The notes: generated from the letters alone by a model not told the origin. A DNA stretch of 64,000 nt from Firmicutes bacterium UBA6113 (GCA_002422545.1 DIWF01000024.1:120648-184647), one strand, 5' to 3'; numbered from the stretch's first letter, positions 16,501 through 25,233 are shown. A program made the numbers and translations.

Positions 16501-18150
16501 GTTTCCGCTGTCACCCAGACTTACGCTTGTTGATGTGATGATTTCTTCCCTTATGGCATCTATAGGAGGATTTGTAACTTGGGCAAAAAGCTGCTTGAAG
16601 TACAGGTAAAGCATCTGAGGCTTTTCCGACAAAACTGCAAGCGGAGCGTCAATGCCCATGGAACCCACAGGTTCTTCTCCTTCTATGGCTGTAGGCTGTA
16701 TGCCTTTAGCTATGTCTTCATATGTGTATCCGAAAGCTTTCTGCTGCTGCAGAAGATCTTTCATCTTTACATCCTTTTCCAGTGCAACCGGCAGGTCGCT
16801 GAGATTTATGACATGTTTCTTGTTCCATTCAGCATAAGGATGAAGAGTAGCCACATATTTTTTCAGCTCATCGTCTGTTATTATTCTTTTTGCGCTTGTG
16901 TCAATCAAAAGCATTTTTCCAGGTTCAAGCCTTCCCTTTGATTTTACGTTGTCATTGTCAATGTCAATAACTCCAACTTCAGAAGCAAGTATAACCTTGT
17001 CATCCTTTGTAACATAATATCTTGAGGGCCTGAGTCCGTTTCTGTCAAGAATTCCTCCGATTATTTCGCCGTCTGTGAAAGCCATGGCTGCAGGTCCGTC
17101 CCATGCTTCCATGAGGAAGTTGTTAAACTTGTAAAATTCTCTCTTTTCCTTGGACATAATCTTATTCTTTTCCCATGGCTCAGGAATCATCATCATGATT
17201 GATTCCTGCAGAGATCTTCCTGTGAGATATAAAAACTCCAGACAGTTATCAAACATGGAGGAGTCGCTTCCTGTTTCATCTATAATTGGAAAAACTTTGT
17301 GAATGTTTTCAAAATAAGGAGATGTCATTCTTTTTTGTCTTGCATTCATCCAGTTGACATTTCCTCTTATTGTGTTTATTTCGCCGTTGTGAACAAGATA
17401 TCTGTTAGGATGTGCTCTTTCCCAGCTTGGAAATGTGTTTGTGCTGAATCTTGAATGTATCATTGCAAGACAAGACTTGAATTCCAGGTCTGATAAATCA
17501 AGATAGAAATTTCTGAGCTGTTCAGACGTAAGCATGCCCTTGTAAACTACAGTCTTGGATGAAAGACTTGCAAAATAAAATATTCCTCCGTTTTGCTCAC
17601 TCATGGGACCAATTGTTTTTTCTGCTCTTTTCCTTATTACATAAAGCTTTCTTTCAAAAGCCATGGAATCTGAGATACTATCATTTTTCTTGATAAATAC
17701 CTGAATAATTCTAGGCATAGAAGCTTTAGCCTTCTCACCTATTATAGTTCCATCTACGGGAACATCCCTCCAGCCTAAAACATGCTGACCTTCTTCTTCG
17801 GCAATATCAGTAAATGTTTTCATTTGTATATTTCTAAATTTGTCATACTTGTGGGCAAATATCATGCCTACACCGTAACTTCCTTCTTCAGGAAGTTCAA
17901 AGTCCAAAACCTCGCATTCACGTTTGAAAAAATCATGGGGTATCTGCACTGTTATTCCAGCGCCGTCTCCTGATTCATCCGAACCGCTTGCTCCTCTGTG
18001 ACTCATATTTTCAAGAACTGTTAAAGCATCATCTACGATGTCGTAAGATTTTTCGCCATTTATATTAACAACAAAACCCATTCCGCATGCATCGTGTTCA
18101 AATGCCGGGTCATAAAGACCTTGTTTATTAGGTACTCCATAATTGTTCAT
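13546..18150 (-). CDS. gltB: Glutamate synthase, large subunit
   Basis: 1534 residues, the normal size. Ammonia is released from glutamine in the N-terminal amidotransferase domain and channelled to 2-oxoglutarate in the FMN/Fe-S domain. The mature N-terminal nucleophile is Cys22 (HDACGMGFVVNI), so about 21 residues of propeptide are expected to be cleaved. The 3Fe-4S motif CVMMRVCNLNTCPIGIATQ is in the FMN domain, and the C-terminal beta-helix repeats (GGKIIVYPP, GERFLIRNSG, GGTVYVLD) are complete. The ATG preceded by AGGGGAGAGC was chosen over one 18 bp earlier. First gene of gltBD. Confidence 0.97.
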   Translation of the reverse strand: MNNYGVPNKQGLYDPAFEHDACGMGFVVNINGEKSYDIVDDALTVLENMSHRGASGSDESGDGAGITVQIPHDFFKRECEVLDFELPEEGSYGVGMIFAHKYDKFRNIQMKTFTDIAEEEGQHVLGWRDVPVDGTIIGEKAKASMPRIIQVFIKKNDSISDSMAFERKLYVIRKRAEKTIGPMSEQNGGIFYFASLSSKTVVYKGMLTSEQLRNFYLDLSDLEFKSCLAMIHSRFSTNTFPSWERAHPNRYLVHNGEINTIRGNVNWMNARQKRMTSPYFENIHKVFPIIDETGSDSSMFDNCLEFLYLTGRSLQESIMMMIPEPWEKNKIMSKEKREFYKFNNFLMEAWDGPAAMAFTDGEIIGGILDRNGLRPSRYYVTKDDKVILASEVGVIDIDNDNVKSKGRLEPGKMLLIDTSAKRIITDDELKKYVATLHPYAEWNKKHVINLSDLPVALEKDVKMKDLLQQQKAFGYTYEDIAKGIQPTAIEGEEPVGSMGIDAPLAVLSEKPQMLYLYFKQLFAQVTNPPIDAIREEIITSTSVSLGDSGNLINPDGDNSASLFLENPILTNEQLNTIKHLNNDHLRVATVSILYKVSEGPAAMEKALERIFAEADTSITRGANIILLSDRGVNKDFAAVPALLASSGLHQYLTRMEKRTNIGIVLESGEPREVHHFCTLIGYGVTAINPYLAFETIKDLADSKSLNGITFEEGKKNYIKAMVKGILKVISKMGISTIRSYHGAQIFEAVGIKKEVVDKYFTKTPSRIEGIGLEDIALENQMRHESAYDENSPYTDTLEVGGYFQCLDDGEVHMYNPETIYMLQKACREGNYNLYKKYSEKINEEKVYTLRNLLDFNYNHKEAIPVEEVESVDSIVKKFKTGAMSYGSLSKEAHETLAIAMNRLGGKSNTGEGGEDCERFKILENGDSKNSAVKQVASGRFGVTSNYLVNAREIQIKMAQGAKPGEGGQLPGLKVYPEIARVRHSTPGVTLISPPPHHDIYSIEDIGELIHDLKNANRYARINVKLVSESGVGTVAAGLAKGKADVILISGYDGGTGAAPRTSIRNTGLPWELGLAEAHQTLVLNNLRDRVALETDGKLLSGRDIAIAAMLGAEEFGFATTPLVVLGCVMMRVCNLNTCPIGIATQDENLRKNFAGKPEHIENFMRFMARELREIMAQLGFRTLKEMVGRTDRLKQKENITNWKARKVDMTQILYQPFSGADVGRYNIQPQNHMLDKSMDMKKLLKMVKPALENQKPIRAKLKINNTDRVVGTIIGSEISKQYGEAGLADDTIHLSFVGTAGQSFGAFIPKGMTLELEGDSNDYIGKGLSGGKIIVYPPKDSDFVPEKNIIIGNAAFYGATSGEAYICGKAGERFLIRNSGMKAVIEGVGDHGCEYMTGGKVIILGKTGRNFAAGMSGGTVYVLDFEEDCLNNSIGNVETITSQKEMDEIKEMIQKHVDYTGSTQGKRIIHDWESYSHRFTKIIPAEYKHMMESIEKAYSLGLTGHEALSYAYRERYSTAESKEIKSETVENIAK

Positions 18151-18567
18151 AATGCTCTCCCCTGTCATTTTAATCTTTGTTTTAAATTTTTTACTATTAT
18201 ATTAGATTTTTTATAATCATACAAGCATTATTTTAAAATTATGTAATATATTTTTGATGTTTTTTATTAATATCAATTTTATTAAAATTATTTCGGAACA
18301 TTTTTCAATATCCAAAGAGTAATTTTGTATATTGTTAATATTCCGTAACATTTTTAATAGGAAATCAATTTTCACTATACTATTTTTTTGCTATTATCAT
18401 ATAAATTTTCGAAAAAGTGATTTTTGCAGATTTTGTTCAAATCATTAATTATAAATTTTTATCTTTAGAATTTTAATTTTTATGCTTATCTTTTGCAATT
18501 CCCTAATTATCAGCAAATAAAAAAACAAGGATATTCCTAATGAATTATTCCTTGTTATGATTTAATT
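18151..18567. other. AT-rich intergenic region upstream of gltB
   Basis: 417 bp, very AT-rich. It should contain the gltB promoter, but I cannot choose one among many TATA-like runs. The only structured element I see is the terminator of the upstream receiver gene at 18518-18556. No coding frame or known riboswitch is apparent. Confidence 0.5.
18518..18556 (-). terminator. Intrinsic terminator of the receiver-domain gene
   Basis: Minus strand AACAAGGA ... TCCTTGTT followed by a run of T residues, about 15 bp after the stop codon. Confidence 0.8.
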
Positions 18568-18972
18568 TTATACCGCTTGTTTAATTCTCATGGATGCTTC
18601 TGCAATAACTCTTTCTATTGCTGATATGTCAGCAGGTTTTGCAAGGTGCCTGTCAAATCCCGCTTCCCTTGATCGCTTCCTGTCTTCAGGTCCTGCATAT
18701 CCTGATAGAGCTATTAAAAATGTTTCCTTTATTTCATCGTCTCTTCTCAATTGCTGAGCCACCTCATACCCGTCCATGACCGGAAGACCAATGTCGCATA
18801 TAATAATATCCGGATGATGTTCTTTTGCCTTTGCAATGCCATCCTTCCCATCCGGTGAGCAAATGGTTTTATGACCTAAAAATCCAATTAGATCGCACAT
18901 TATTTCTGATAAATCCTTGTTGTCATCAATGATGAGCACCTTTAGGGTTTTGTTTTTAACTTCATTGTCCAT
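18568..18972 (-). CDS. Stand-alone response-regulator receiver protein
   Basis: 134 residues consisting of one CheY-like domain. Asp16-Asp17 (IIDDN), the phospho-acceptor Asp60 (IIICDIGLPVMDGYE), the Ser/Thr position in LIALSGYAG and the lysine of HLAKPAD are all present, so it should be phosphorylated normally. There is no output domain and no kinase beside it; it may relay phosphate or act by protein contact. Phrases such as ICDIGLPVMDGYEVAQQLR are common in receivers from hybrid systems. It is a single-gene unit with its own terminator. Confidence 0.9.
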   Translation of the reverse strand: MDNEVKNKTLKVLIIDDNKDLSEIMCDLIGFLGHKTICSPDGKDGIAKAKEHHPDIIICDIGLPVMDGYEVAQQLRRDDEIKETFLIALSGYAGPEDRKRSREAGFDRHLAKPADISAIERVIAEASMRIKQAV

Positions 18973-19216
18973 GATTATCTCCTTTGATGTATATTTTAAT
19001 CCCCGTTGACTTATTATTATAACAAATGATATTTCTTAACATTATTTCAACTTTATATCCTTTAAACTGATATTAGTTAATCGCCTGGCATTATGCATAC
19101 ATTTCTTAACCAGAGTTCATTTTATTTTATCATCTATATTTAGTGTAATTTGTCGATTTCTGGAACATAGATAAAAAAATTGTCATTGAAAATTGTTCAA
19201 TATCTCCTAAAAGTAT

Positions 19217-19242
19217 AAAGCTCCTGCAATGCAGGAGCTTTT
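19217..19242 (-). terminator. Terminator hairpin after the small HesB-like gene
   Basis: Perfect stem AAAGCTCCTGCA facing TGCAGGAGCTTT, 10 bp downstream of the stop codon. T-rich on both sides, so it could work in both directions. Confidence 0.75.
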
Positions 19243-19251
19243 GTATTATGC

Positions 19252-19548
19252 TTAGTCCTCAGATTTGAATCCAGATACTGTCAGGCTTTTTATTCCCCAA
19301 AATGAATCAAGGTCAATTGTTATATCATTTTCTGAAGGAAGAGTAACCTGTTTTGATAGAAAAACCTCAATACCATCAACAACCATCTTGCAGTAGTTTT
19401 CTTCAGTCTTCGGCTTTTTGGCGATAATTTCAGGAACCTGAACAAATGCACACTCGCAGCTGGCTCTATATTCCGGATATTCAATTATTACTTCATGCCT
19501 GCCTTTTTTATTCAGGTAATTTACTGCCTTTTCTGTTATTACAATCAT
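19252..19548 (-). CDS. Small protein, possibly HesB/IscA-like
   Basis: 98 residues from the ATG preceded by AAAGGAG at the right distance; two earlier in-frame ATGs are less well placed. The opening MIVITEKAVNYLNKKG resembles the start of HesB/IscA-like and CC/Se-motif proteins, and a cysteine pair lies in RASCECAFVQVP near residues 31-42, with another Cys near 54. Conventional IscA spacing of three cysteines is not met, so cluster binding is unproven. It lies alone between a receiver gene and the TadE/TadG-like gene. Confidence 0.6.
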   Translation of the reverse strand: MIVITEKAVNYLNKKGRHEVIIEYPEYRASCECAFVQVPEIIAKKPKTEENYCKMVVDGIEVFLSKQVTLPSENDITIDLDSFWGIKSLTVSGFKSED

Positions 19549-19675
19549 GTCGTACTCCTTTGCCATTTTCACACTCTTCTAATATAATGATATATTATAT
19601 CACAATTTTCACTAATATCAAAACTATTACGTGTAATTAACGGAGTTAAATATTATAATATCCACACGAATCTAA

Positions 19676-19706
19676 AATTCCTCTGAATTATAATCCAGAG
19701 GAATTT
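19676..19706 (-). terminator. Terminator after the TadE/TadG-like gene
   Basis: Minus strand AAATTCCTCTG ... CAGAGGAATTT followed by TAG, 34 bp downstream of the gene. Confidence 0.65.
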
Positions 19707-19739
19707 CACAATACTTTAATTAACTTCGTTTGCTTGATT

Positions 19740-20723
19740 TTATTTTATGAGTCTTGTAGAGCCACCTCCAGGCCGTACATAATCTGTAGGATAATCAGGC
19801 AGAGGGTTGCTCGGATCATTATTTCCCAAATCATACGCTTTTCCCAGATATTTAAGCTCAATATCATGCTTATTGGAATCTTTATAGTCAATAAGCAGGC
19901 ATTCAATAAGTACAAGTTGATAAGGGTCTACGATATCATTGTTTTTGAGCTGATTTAATTTATTAAGCGGTATGGTTTTTTTTCTATTATTTACAGTAAA
20001 CTCTCCGCTTTGTATTACTTTTGAACTTAGACTGAAAATATATACTTTCTTGATATTTTTGTCTTCATCGGCCAAAACATAATCCAAACCATCACTTAAC
20101 TTACTGCCATCCAGCCCCTTCTCTCCATTAGAAAATCCTTCCTTAATGGTTAGCCCATCTGCATATTCCAATTCAAAATAAGCATTGTCTGTTCCGTTGT
20201 TTCTTGTGTAAAAATCAGTTAGTGTTCCTTTTAGTCCCTTACCTGCGTTTGTCCATGCCATAGGATCTGTATTTAAATAATCGAATGTAATGTTTATAAA
20301 AGGCAATGCATCTCCAGTCCACTGTACTGCAGGAAGTTCTGCTACAGCAATTGCAGACACTTCTGTATTGCTAAACCCTAAGACTTTTGCAAATGTATAA
20401 GATACCTTTTTTGTACAAACAACTTCTATGGTGCGGGCACTTGTGTTAGCAGTCACTTTTATGTTTGAATCTGCCAGCTTGCTGTCATTGGCTTTGACAT
20501 ATAGCTTTGCAACTTCCTCTGCCTTTGTCTTGCCTGATGTTATTTCCATTGCTCCTGCCAATGCTGCAGCATCGGCATCATTTTGCAGTTTCGATTTTGT
20601 TACGGTAACCATTCCTATGTCCACTGCCAGGGCGGCCATGCCCATCAGTACTGTCATCAGCAGCGCTGCCAGCACCAACACTTGTCCACCTTCATGTTTT
20701 AAACCTTTTTTTATTTTCTCCAT
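19740..20723 (-). CDS. TadE/TadG-like pilus-assembly or surface protein
   Basis: 327 residues. The N terminus HEGGQVLVLAALLMTVLMGMAALAVDIG is the positively charged, glycine-led, hydrophobic segment of TadE/TadG and vWA-less Flp-pilus proteins, followed by SKLQNDADAAALAGAMEI, the conserved DAAALAGA region. The rest looks extracellular and has no recognised domain. In Tad systems these minor pilins attach the fibre to the envelope. No other tad gene is adjacent, so it may act alone or with genes elsewhere. A class-I c-di-GMP riboswitch with a terminator precedes it, fitting a surface or adhesion role. Confidence 0.8.
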   Translation of the reverse strand: MEKIKKGLKHEGGQVLVLAALLMTVLMGMAALAVDIGMVTVTKSKLQNDADAAALAGAMEITSGKTKAEEVAKLYVKANDSKLADSNIKVTANTSARTIEVVCTKKVSYTFAKVLGFSNTEVSAIAVAELPAVQWTGDALPFINITFDYLNTDPMAWTNAGKGLKGTLTDFYTRNNGTDNAYFELEYADGLTIKEGFSNGEKGLDGSKLSDGLDYVLADEDKNIKKVYIFSLSSKVIQSGEFTVNNRKKTIPLNKLNQLKNNDIVDPYQLVLIECLLIDYKDSNKHDIELKYLGKAYDLGNNDPSNPLPDYPTDYVRPGGGSTRLIK

Positions 20724-20840
20724 TTAAAGCCCCCCTTAAACTTCAAAATTATTAACTTTTTACTGCAGCATATTTATTACCAATTCTCCTCCTTTTTAAT
20801 TATTACTTGATGCAGCAAAACATTTAATATCAACTGCATT

Positions 20841-20873
20841 AAAAAAAAAGCTGCAAAATAAAAATTTTGCAGC
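20841..20873 (-). terminator. Expression-platform terminator of the c-di-GMP riboswitch
   Basis: Minus strand GCTGCAAAAT-TTTT-ATTTTGCAGC followed by nine T residues. Its first arm overlaps the conserved GGCTGC at the 3' end of the aptamer, so aptamer and terminator compete. Confidence 0.9.
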
Positions 20874-20945
20874 CGAACGGTCATAGCATGTGCCTTAGAC
20901 TTCATAGCTTTGCGTCACTAATTTTCATCAGTTTTGCCCATTTAT
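20870..20945 (-). ncRNA. Class-I cyclic-di-GMP riboswitch (GEMM-I)
   Basis: Read on the minus strand the element has GGGCAAA, a stem CTGAT/ATTAG closed by a GAAA tetraloop, then TGACGCAAAGCTATGAAGTC, then TAAGGCACATGCTATGACCG, and ends TTCGGCTGC. These are the conserved GEMM-I blocks (GNRA tetraloop, GACGCAAAGC receptor strand, YCUAARG ligand-binding segment, 3' GGCUGC) in the right order. It is followed by a terminator and then by the TadE/TadG-like gene about 120 bp downstream. Because the 3' aptamer strand overlaps the terminator stem, ligand binding probably allows read-through (ON switch); that polarity is inference. Confidence 0.93.
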
Positions 20946-20969
20946 TCATTGGTAGTTTTTAACATTTAT

Positions 20970-20975
20970 ATTATA
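20970..20975 (-). promoter_or_regulatory. -10 box of the riboswitch transcript
   Basis: TATAAT on the minus strand about 30 bp upstream of the aptamer. No convincing -35 hexamer was found. Confidence 0.5.
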
Positions 20976-21072
20976 TCATAAATTAAACAATATGGAATAA
21001 TTTTTTGTAGACATGCTTTCTGTCACAGAATTCTGCTCCGCAGAAATTTAACCACTTTGTTCTGCAACAGAC

Positions 21073-21100
21073 TAAAAAAACAGCCGTTTCCGGCTGTCAT
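21073..21100 (-). terminator. Intrinsic terminator of murI
   Basis: Minus strand ACAGCCGGAAACGGCTGTTTTTTT, 17 bp after the stop codon. Confidence 0.9.
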
Positions 21101-21116
21101 TTAATTGCAGAAAACA

Positions 21117-21887
21117 TTAGTCAAGTTGTTTCAGCAATTTTTTGTACTGTTTTAGCTTTTCTTCTTCTTCAACCCTTACACCTGAATTGTAGAAATCAAT
21201 GGTGCCGCTTCCCTCATTAAGCAAATTCATTTCCTCGAGAATTCTTCTTAAGTTGTTCACGGTTCCCATGTTTCCATCAATTATATCAACATCCTCTGGA
21301 AGAAGTTTCTGTATCATGTCCTTGAAAAATGTAAAATGAGTGCACCCCAGGACAACAGTTCCATAATTGCTCAAATCAAAATTAGACAATCGATCCTTAA
21401 GGTAAGGAAGGACTGTTTCTTCAGAAAAATCAAAATTTTCAGCAAAACGCACCAGTTCCTGCAGTGACAAAAGATCAACTATATGTTCATTGTCAAGCTT
21501 TGCAATAAGATTTTGAAGCTTATCCTGTTTAAGTGTCAGTTCTGTTGCAGTAACCAAAATTCTCTTGTCTGCATTTTTATTTTTTTCAACCGCAGGCTTC
21601 ACGGCAGGTTCCATCCCTATTATTGGAATGCTGTATCTGTTTCTTAACTCTTCTATTGCGACACTTGTTGCAGTGTTGCAGGCAACTACTATTGCCTTGA
21701 CTCCCTGGTTTACTATAAAATCCATGGCATAAAAAATATATTTTTTTACTTCTTCTTTTGGTTTTGTTCCGTAAGGAACATTCGTAGTGTCTGCATAATA
21801 TATATAATCTTCATTAGGAAGCATTTTCACTGCATCATGCAGTACGGTAATTCCTCCTATGCCTGAATCAAAAACACCTATTTTCAT
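21117..21887 (-). CDS. murI: Glutamate racemase
   Basis: 256 residues. Supplies D-glutamate for peptidoglycan. The two catalytic cysteines are visible in VVACNTATSVAIEEL (about residue 70) and VVLGCTHFTFF (about 180), and the N-terminal FDSGIGGITVL motif with the catalytic Asp is intact. Length and order of motifs are normal. Single-gene unit with its own terminator. Confidence 0.95.
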   Translation of the reverse strand: MKIGVFDSGIGGITVLHDAVKMLPNEDYIYYADTTNVPYGTKPKEEVKKYIFYAMDFIVNQGVKAIVVACNTATSVAIEELRNRYSIPIIGMEPAVKPAVEKNKNADKRILVTATELTLKQDKLQNLIAKLDNEHIVDLLSLQELVRFAENFDFSEETVLPYLKDRLSNFDLSNYGTVVLGCTHFTFFKDMIQKLLPEDVDIIDGNMGTVNNLRRILEEMNLLNEGSGTIDFYNSGVRVEEEEKLKQYKKLLKQLD

Positions 21888-22100
21888 TTTTCCTCCTGTT
21901 GCCTTACAAAGATTGCGATATTTTTTATTAATTATTAACTTAAGAAATTAATTTCTTTTAAATTATATCATAAAATTATGAAATGCATATGTTTAAATTT
22001 TAATTTTCGGTACCAAATATACCACTTCTTCAATATTTTGTCCATATGAAATCAATTGTTTATAATATTATATTCATTATAGTTATCATTGACAAAAATA

Positions 22101-22139
22101 AAAACGGCCAACAAAGTTTTATGCTTTGTCAGCCATTTT
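22101..22139 (-). terminator. Terminator of the methionine-uptake/aminotransferase operon
   Basis: Minus strand AAAATGGC-T-GACAAAG ... CTTTGT-T-GGCCGTTTT followed by TATTTTTG; starts about 30 bp after the aminotransferase stop. Confidence 0.8.
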
Positions 22140-22167
22140 CTAAATGAGCTGAATTAAATTAATAGTA

Positions 22168-23334
22168 TTATAACACTCTTGCCTTTGAATATATGTGAGA
22201 TAATCTCTCAAGTGCCATGTTCAATGTTTCATCCTTTTTTGCAAAATGAAATCTAATATACTGATTCACATTTTCCTGAAAGAAACTTGAACCCGGAACT
22301 GCTCCCACTCCAACTTCCCTCGCCAGCCACTCACAAAACTCTATATCACTGCTATAGTTAAATTCACTGATGTCTACTAAGACGTAATAAGCTCCCTGAG
22401 GCTCTGTATAGTTGAGCCCGATCTGATTTAATCCATTTATAAATAAGTTTTTCATATGCGTGTAGTGTCTTTGCAGTTCAAGATAATAATCATCCTTAAA
22501 ATTCAAGCCAGCAACTGCTGATTCCATAAGAGGTGCTGCAGCACCAACAGTTAAAAAGTCATGTACTTTTTTTACCCTGTCGATGATTCTTTCATCAGCA
22601 ATTACATATCCCAGACGCCATCCGGTTATGGAATACGTCTTAGACAAGGAACTGCATGAAATTGTTCTTTCCCTCATTCCCGGAAGAGAAGCAATATAGG
22701 TATGTTTATGTGGTGCATAAATTATATGTTCGTACACCTCGTCGGAAATCACATAGGTATCATATTTAATTGCCAAATCTGCAATTACCTTAAGTTCATC
22801 CCTTGTAAACACCTTTCCGCAAGGATTTGAAGGGTTGCATAAAATTAATGCCTTGGCCTCCTGCTTAAATGCTTCCTCCAACAAATCAGCATCAAAATTA
22901 AAGTTTGGTGGATTTAATGGCACATAGATTGGTTCTGCACCTGAAAGAATTGTATCTGCCCCATAATTTTCATAAAATGGAGAGAAGATGATTACCTTGT
23001 CACCAGGATTTGTCACAGCCATCATGGCCGCCATCATTGCTTCTGTACTTCCGCAAGTAACTACAATTTCTTTATTGGGATCTACTTTCATTCCTGAAAA
23101 ATGTTCTTGTTTTCTTGCAAGGGCTTCACGAAAATTTTGAGCACCCCATGTGGTCGCATACTGATGAGGTCCTTCAGCTGCCACTTGAGAGAGCCTCCTT
23201 GTAATTTCTACAGGTGGTTCGAAATCAGGGTAGCCCTGTGATAGATTCACTGCATTATATTCATTTGAAATTCTGGTCATCCTGCGTATGACTGAATCAG
23301 TGAAAACTGAGGTACGTTTACTTAATTCTTTCAC
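22168..23334 (-). CDS. Class-I PLP-dependent aminotransferase
   Basis: 388 residues from a GTG that follows AAGGAG by 7 bases; an upstream TTG lies inside metQ and was rejected. PLP residues are visible: NPSNPCGKVF near 165-174, SDEVYEHIIY (Asp and Tyr ligands) near 192-201 and the Schiff-base lysine in SSLSKTYSITGWRLGY near 226. NLSQGYPDF near the N terminus is typical of the kynurenine/methionine-transaminase branch (KAT/MtnE-like). Members interconvert methionine or aromatic amino acids with 2-oxoacids. Last gene of the operon with a methionine-type importer and a 2-hydroxyacid dehydrogenase, so methionine/2-oxo-4-methylthiobutyrate is the best-guess substrate pair. Confidence 0.85.
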   Translation of the reverse strand: MKELSKRTSVFTDSVIRRMTRISNEYNAVNLSQGYPDFEPPVEITRRLSQVAAEGPHQYATTWGAQNFREALARKQEHFSGMKVDPNKEIVVTCGSTEAMMAAMMAVTNPGDKVIIFSPFYENYGADTILSGAEPIYVPLNPPNFNFDADLLEEAFKQEAKALILCNPSNPCGKVFTRDELKVIADLAIKYDTYVISDEVYEHIIYAPHKHTYIASLPGMRERTISCSSLSKTYSITGWRLGYVIADERIIDRVKKVHDFLTVGAAAPLMESAVAGLNFKDDYYLELQRHYTHMKNLFINGLNQIGLNYTEPQGAYYVLVDISEFNYSSDIEFCEWLAREVGVGAVPGSSFFQENVNQYIRFHFAKKDETLNMALERLSHIYSKARVL

Positions 23335-23351
23335 TTCTGTTCTCCTTATTG

Positions 23352-24182
23352 TTATTTCCAAGCCGGGATGTATGCGCCTTTAAATGTGTCTGCATAAATT
23401 GCTTTTACGGCATCTGACTGGTAAGCTTCTACAATTTTTAAATATGTTTCATTATCAGCATCTTCTGTTCTTGCTGCAATCAGGTTCACATAACTGTTTC
23501 CTGAATAGTAGCTTACATTATCCTGAAATATAGAATCTTCTCCGGGATTTAACCCGTTATCCAAGGCATAGTTGCAATTGATGACTGCTGCTGTAACATC
23601 TGGGAGAAGTGCGTATACATTTGCTGCATCCACTTCTACAAATTCAATATTCAATGGATTTTGAGTGATGTCACCTAGTTCAGGGCTGTCACCTGCATTT
23701 GCATCTATTTCAATGAGCTTTGCTGCCTCTAATATTTTAAGTGCACGTCCTTCATTTGTTGCATCATTTGGAACAGCGATTTTTGCTCCTTCACCAATTT
23801 CGCTTATACTGGACACTTTGTCAGAATAAATGTTCATGGCTGATATAAAAGTATCCCCTATGGATGTAATTTCATATCCATTATTTTCAATTTCTTTATT
23901 TAAATATGCATAATGCTGAAATGCATTCAGATCCGTCTCACCATCTGACAAAGCCCTGTTTGGTGTTGCATAGTCTGTAAAGCTGATCAACTCAACATTA
24001 ATTCCCTCTTTTGCCATTTCTTCAATGACCGGTGTCCACATTTCATTTGATTCTCCTACAACTCCTACCTTAACAGTTGTTGACGTTGTTTCTTCTTTTA
24101 CATCTGAATTTGATTTTCCGCATGCAGTAAATGTTGCAGTAATTGTTAATGCTAATAAAATTGATAATATTTTCTTATTCAT
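23352..24182 (-). CDS. metQ: MetQ/NlpA-type substrate-binding lipoprotein of an amino-acid ABC importer
   Basis: 276 residues from an ATG with AAAGGAG. Signal peptide with lipobox TFTAC puts the lipid on Cys21. The mature part follows the NlpA pattern: KVGVVGESNEMWTPVIEEMAKEGINVELI, then NAFQHYAYLNKE and VPNDATNEGRAL. It captures methionine or a related ligand outside the membrane and hands it to MetI/MetN. The dehydrogenase gene is inserted between metI and this gene, an unusual order. Methionine specificity is supported by the Met-rich leader upstream of the operon. Confidence 0.88.
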   Translation of the reverse strand: MNKKILSILLALTITATFTACGKSNSDVKEETTSTTVKVGVVGESNEMWTPVIEEMAKEGINVELISFTDYATPNRALSDGETDLNAFQHYAYLNKEIENNGYEITSIGDTFISAMNIYSDKVSSISEIGEGAKIAVPNDATNEGRALKILEAAKLIEIDANAGDSPELGDITQNPLNIEFVEVDAANVYALLPDVTAAVINCNYALDNGLNPGEDSIFQDNVSYYSGNSYVNLIAARTEDADNETYLKIVEAYQSDAVKAIYADTFKGAYIPAWK

Positions 24183-24258
24183 AATTTTGTTCTCCTTTAG
24201 TTGTAATGTATTCATTTTATTTGCTTTAAAATAATTTATAAGAATTGTAATGCTTTTA

Positions 24259-25218
24259 TTATAATGTTAATGCTATCTCGTAATTTTCTTTCATGGTTTT
24301 ACATGAATCATCAAATTCTTTTTTTTCTTCACTGGTCATATGAAGTTCAATTATCTCTTCCACTCCATTGATTCCCAGCACAGCCGGTACGGAAGCATAT
24401 ACATCGTACTGCCCATATTCACCATTTAACAGAACAGATACAGGAAGAACTCTTTTCTCATCAGCAAAAATTGCTCTTGTAACTTCTGCAATGGATGCAC
24501 CTATTCCAAACTCAGTAGATCCTTTACCCTTAAGAACATGCCAACCGCCCGCTTTTCCTTCTGCAGCTATTGTCTTTAAGTCAAGCGTGCCATACTTCTC
24601 TGGTTTTTCTTTTATTAATTCTAAAATTGGCTTGCCGGCAATAGTTACAACCGACCATGGAACCATTTGACTTTCACCGTGCTCACCAAGTGCGTAAGCA
24701 TAAATTGATTTCTGATCTATGCCTGTTGCTCCAGACAAAGCCCTTCGAAGCCTTGCAGAATCCAGAGTTGTGCTGGTAGAAATCAGTCTTGATGGCGGAT
24801 AATTTAATTGATTTTGTATATAATGTGCTACTACATCTGCAGGATTTGAAATACTTATAATAATGCCTTTAAAACCGGAATTTTTTATGTTTTCCACAAC
24901 ATTTTTCATGATTGCTACTGTTTCAGAAAGAGTATCCATTCTGGTCTGGAATTTGCTGATATCAGGCAGTGGACCTGCTGCAATAACCATCAAGTCTGCA
25001 TCCGCTGCATCTGAATAATTTCCTGCTTTTACATTCACATGGTGCGGCAGATAGACTGTTGAATCAAAAATATCAAGCGCCTGTGCCTTTGCTTTTTCCT
25101 CATCAATATCAATGTATACAATTTGTTCTGCAAGTCCCTGAGAAACCAGTGCATATCCTGCATGAGAACCCACGTGCCCTGCTCCTATAATTACAACTTT
25201 TCTTGGTGTTAATGCCAT
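24259..25218 (-). CDS. L-lactate/malate dehydrogenase family 2-hydroxyacid dehydrogenase
   Basis: 319 residues, NAD-dependent. Nucleotide-binding GAGHVG at 12-17 with Asp37 favouring NAD; catalytic pair Asp153/His180 (LDSARLRR and GEHGES) and substrate-carboxylate Arg156 are present, and Arg93 sits in the mobile loop. That loop reads AAGPLPDISKFQTRMD instead of the NQKPGETR of lactate dehydrogenase, so the lactate-specific Gln is missing and a bulkier substrate is likely, as in L-2-hydroxyisocaproate dehydrogenases. It sits inside a methionine-importer operon with an aminotransferase. I infer interconversion of 2-oxo-4-methylthiobutyrate and its hydroxy acid; direction unknown. Confidence 0.82.
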   Translation of the reverse strand: MALTPRKVVIIGAGHVGSHAGYALVSQGLAEQIVYIDIDEEKAKAQALDIFDSTVYLPHHVNVKAGNYSDAADADLMVIAAGPLPDISKFQTRMDTLSETVAIMKNVVENIKNSGFKGIIISISNPADVVAHYIQNQLNYPPSRLISTSTTLDSARLRRALSGATGIDQKSIYAYALGEHGESQMVPWSVVTIAGKPILELIKEKPEKYGTLDLKTIAAEGKAGGWHVLKGKGSTEFGIGASIAEVTRAIFADEKRVLPVSVLLNGEYGQYDVYASVPAVLGINGVEEIIELHMTSEEKKEFDDSCKTMKENYEIALTL

Positions 25219-25233
25219 TTTGATCTCTCCTTA

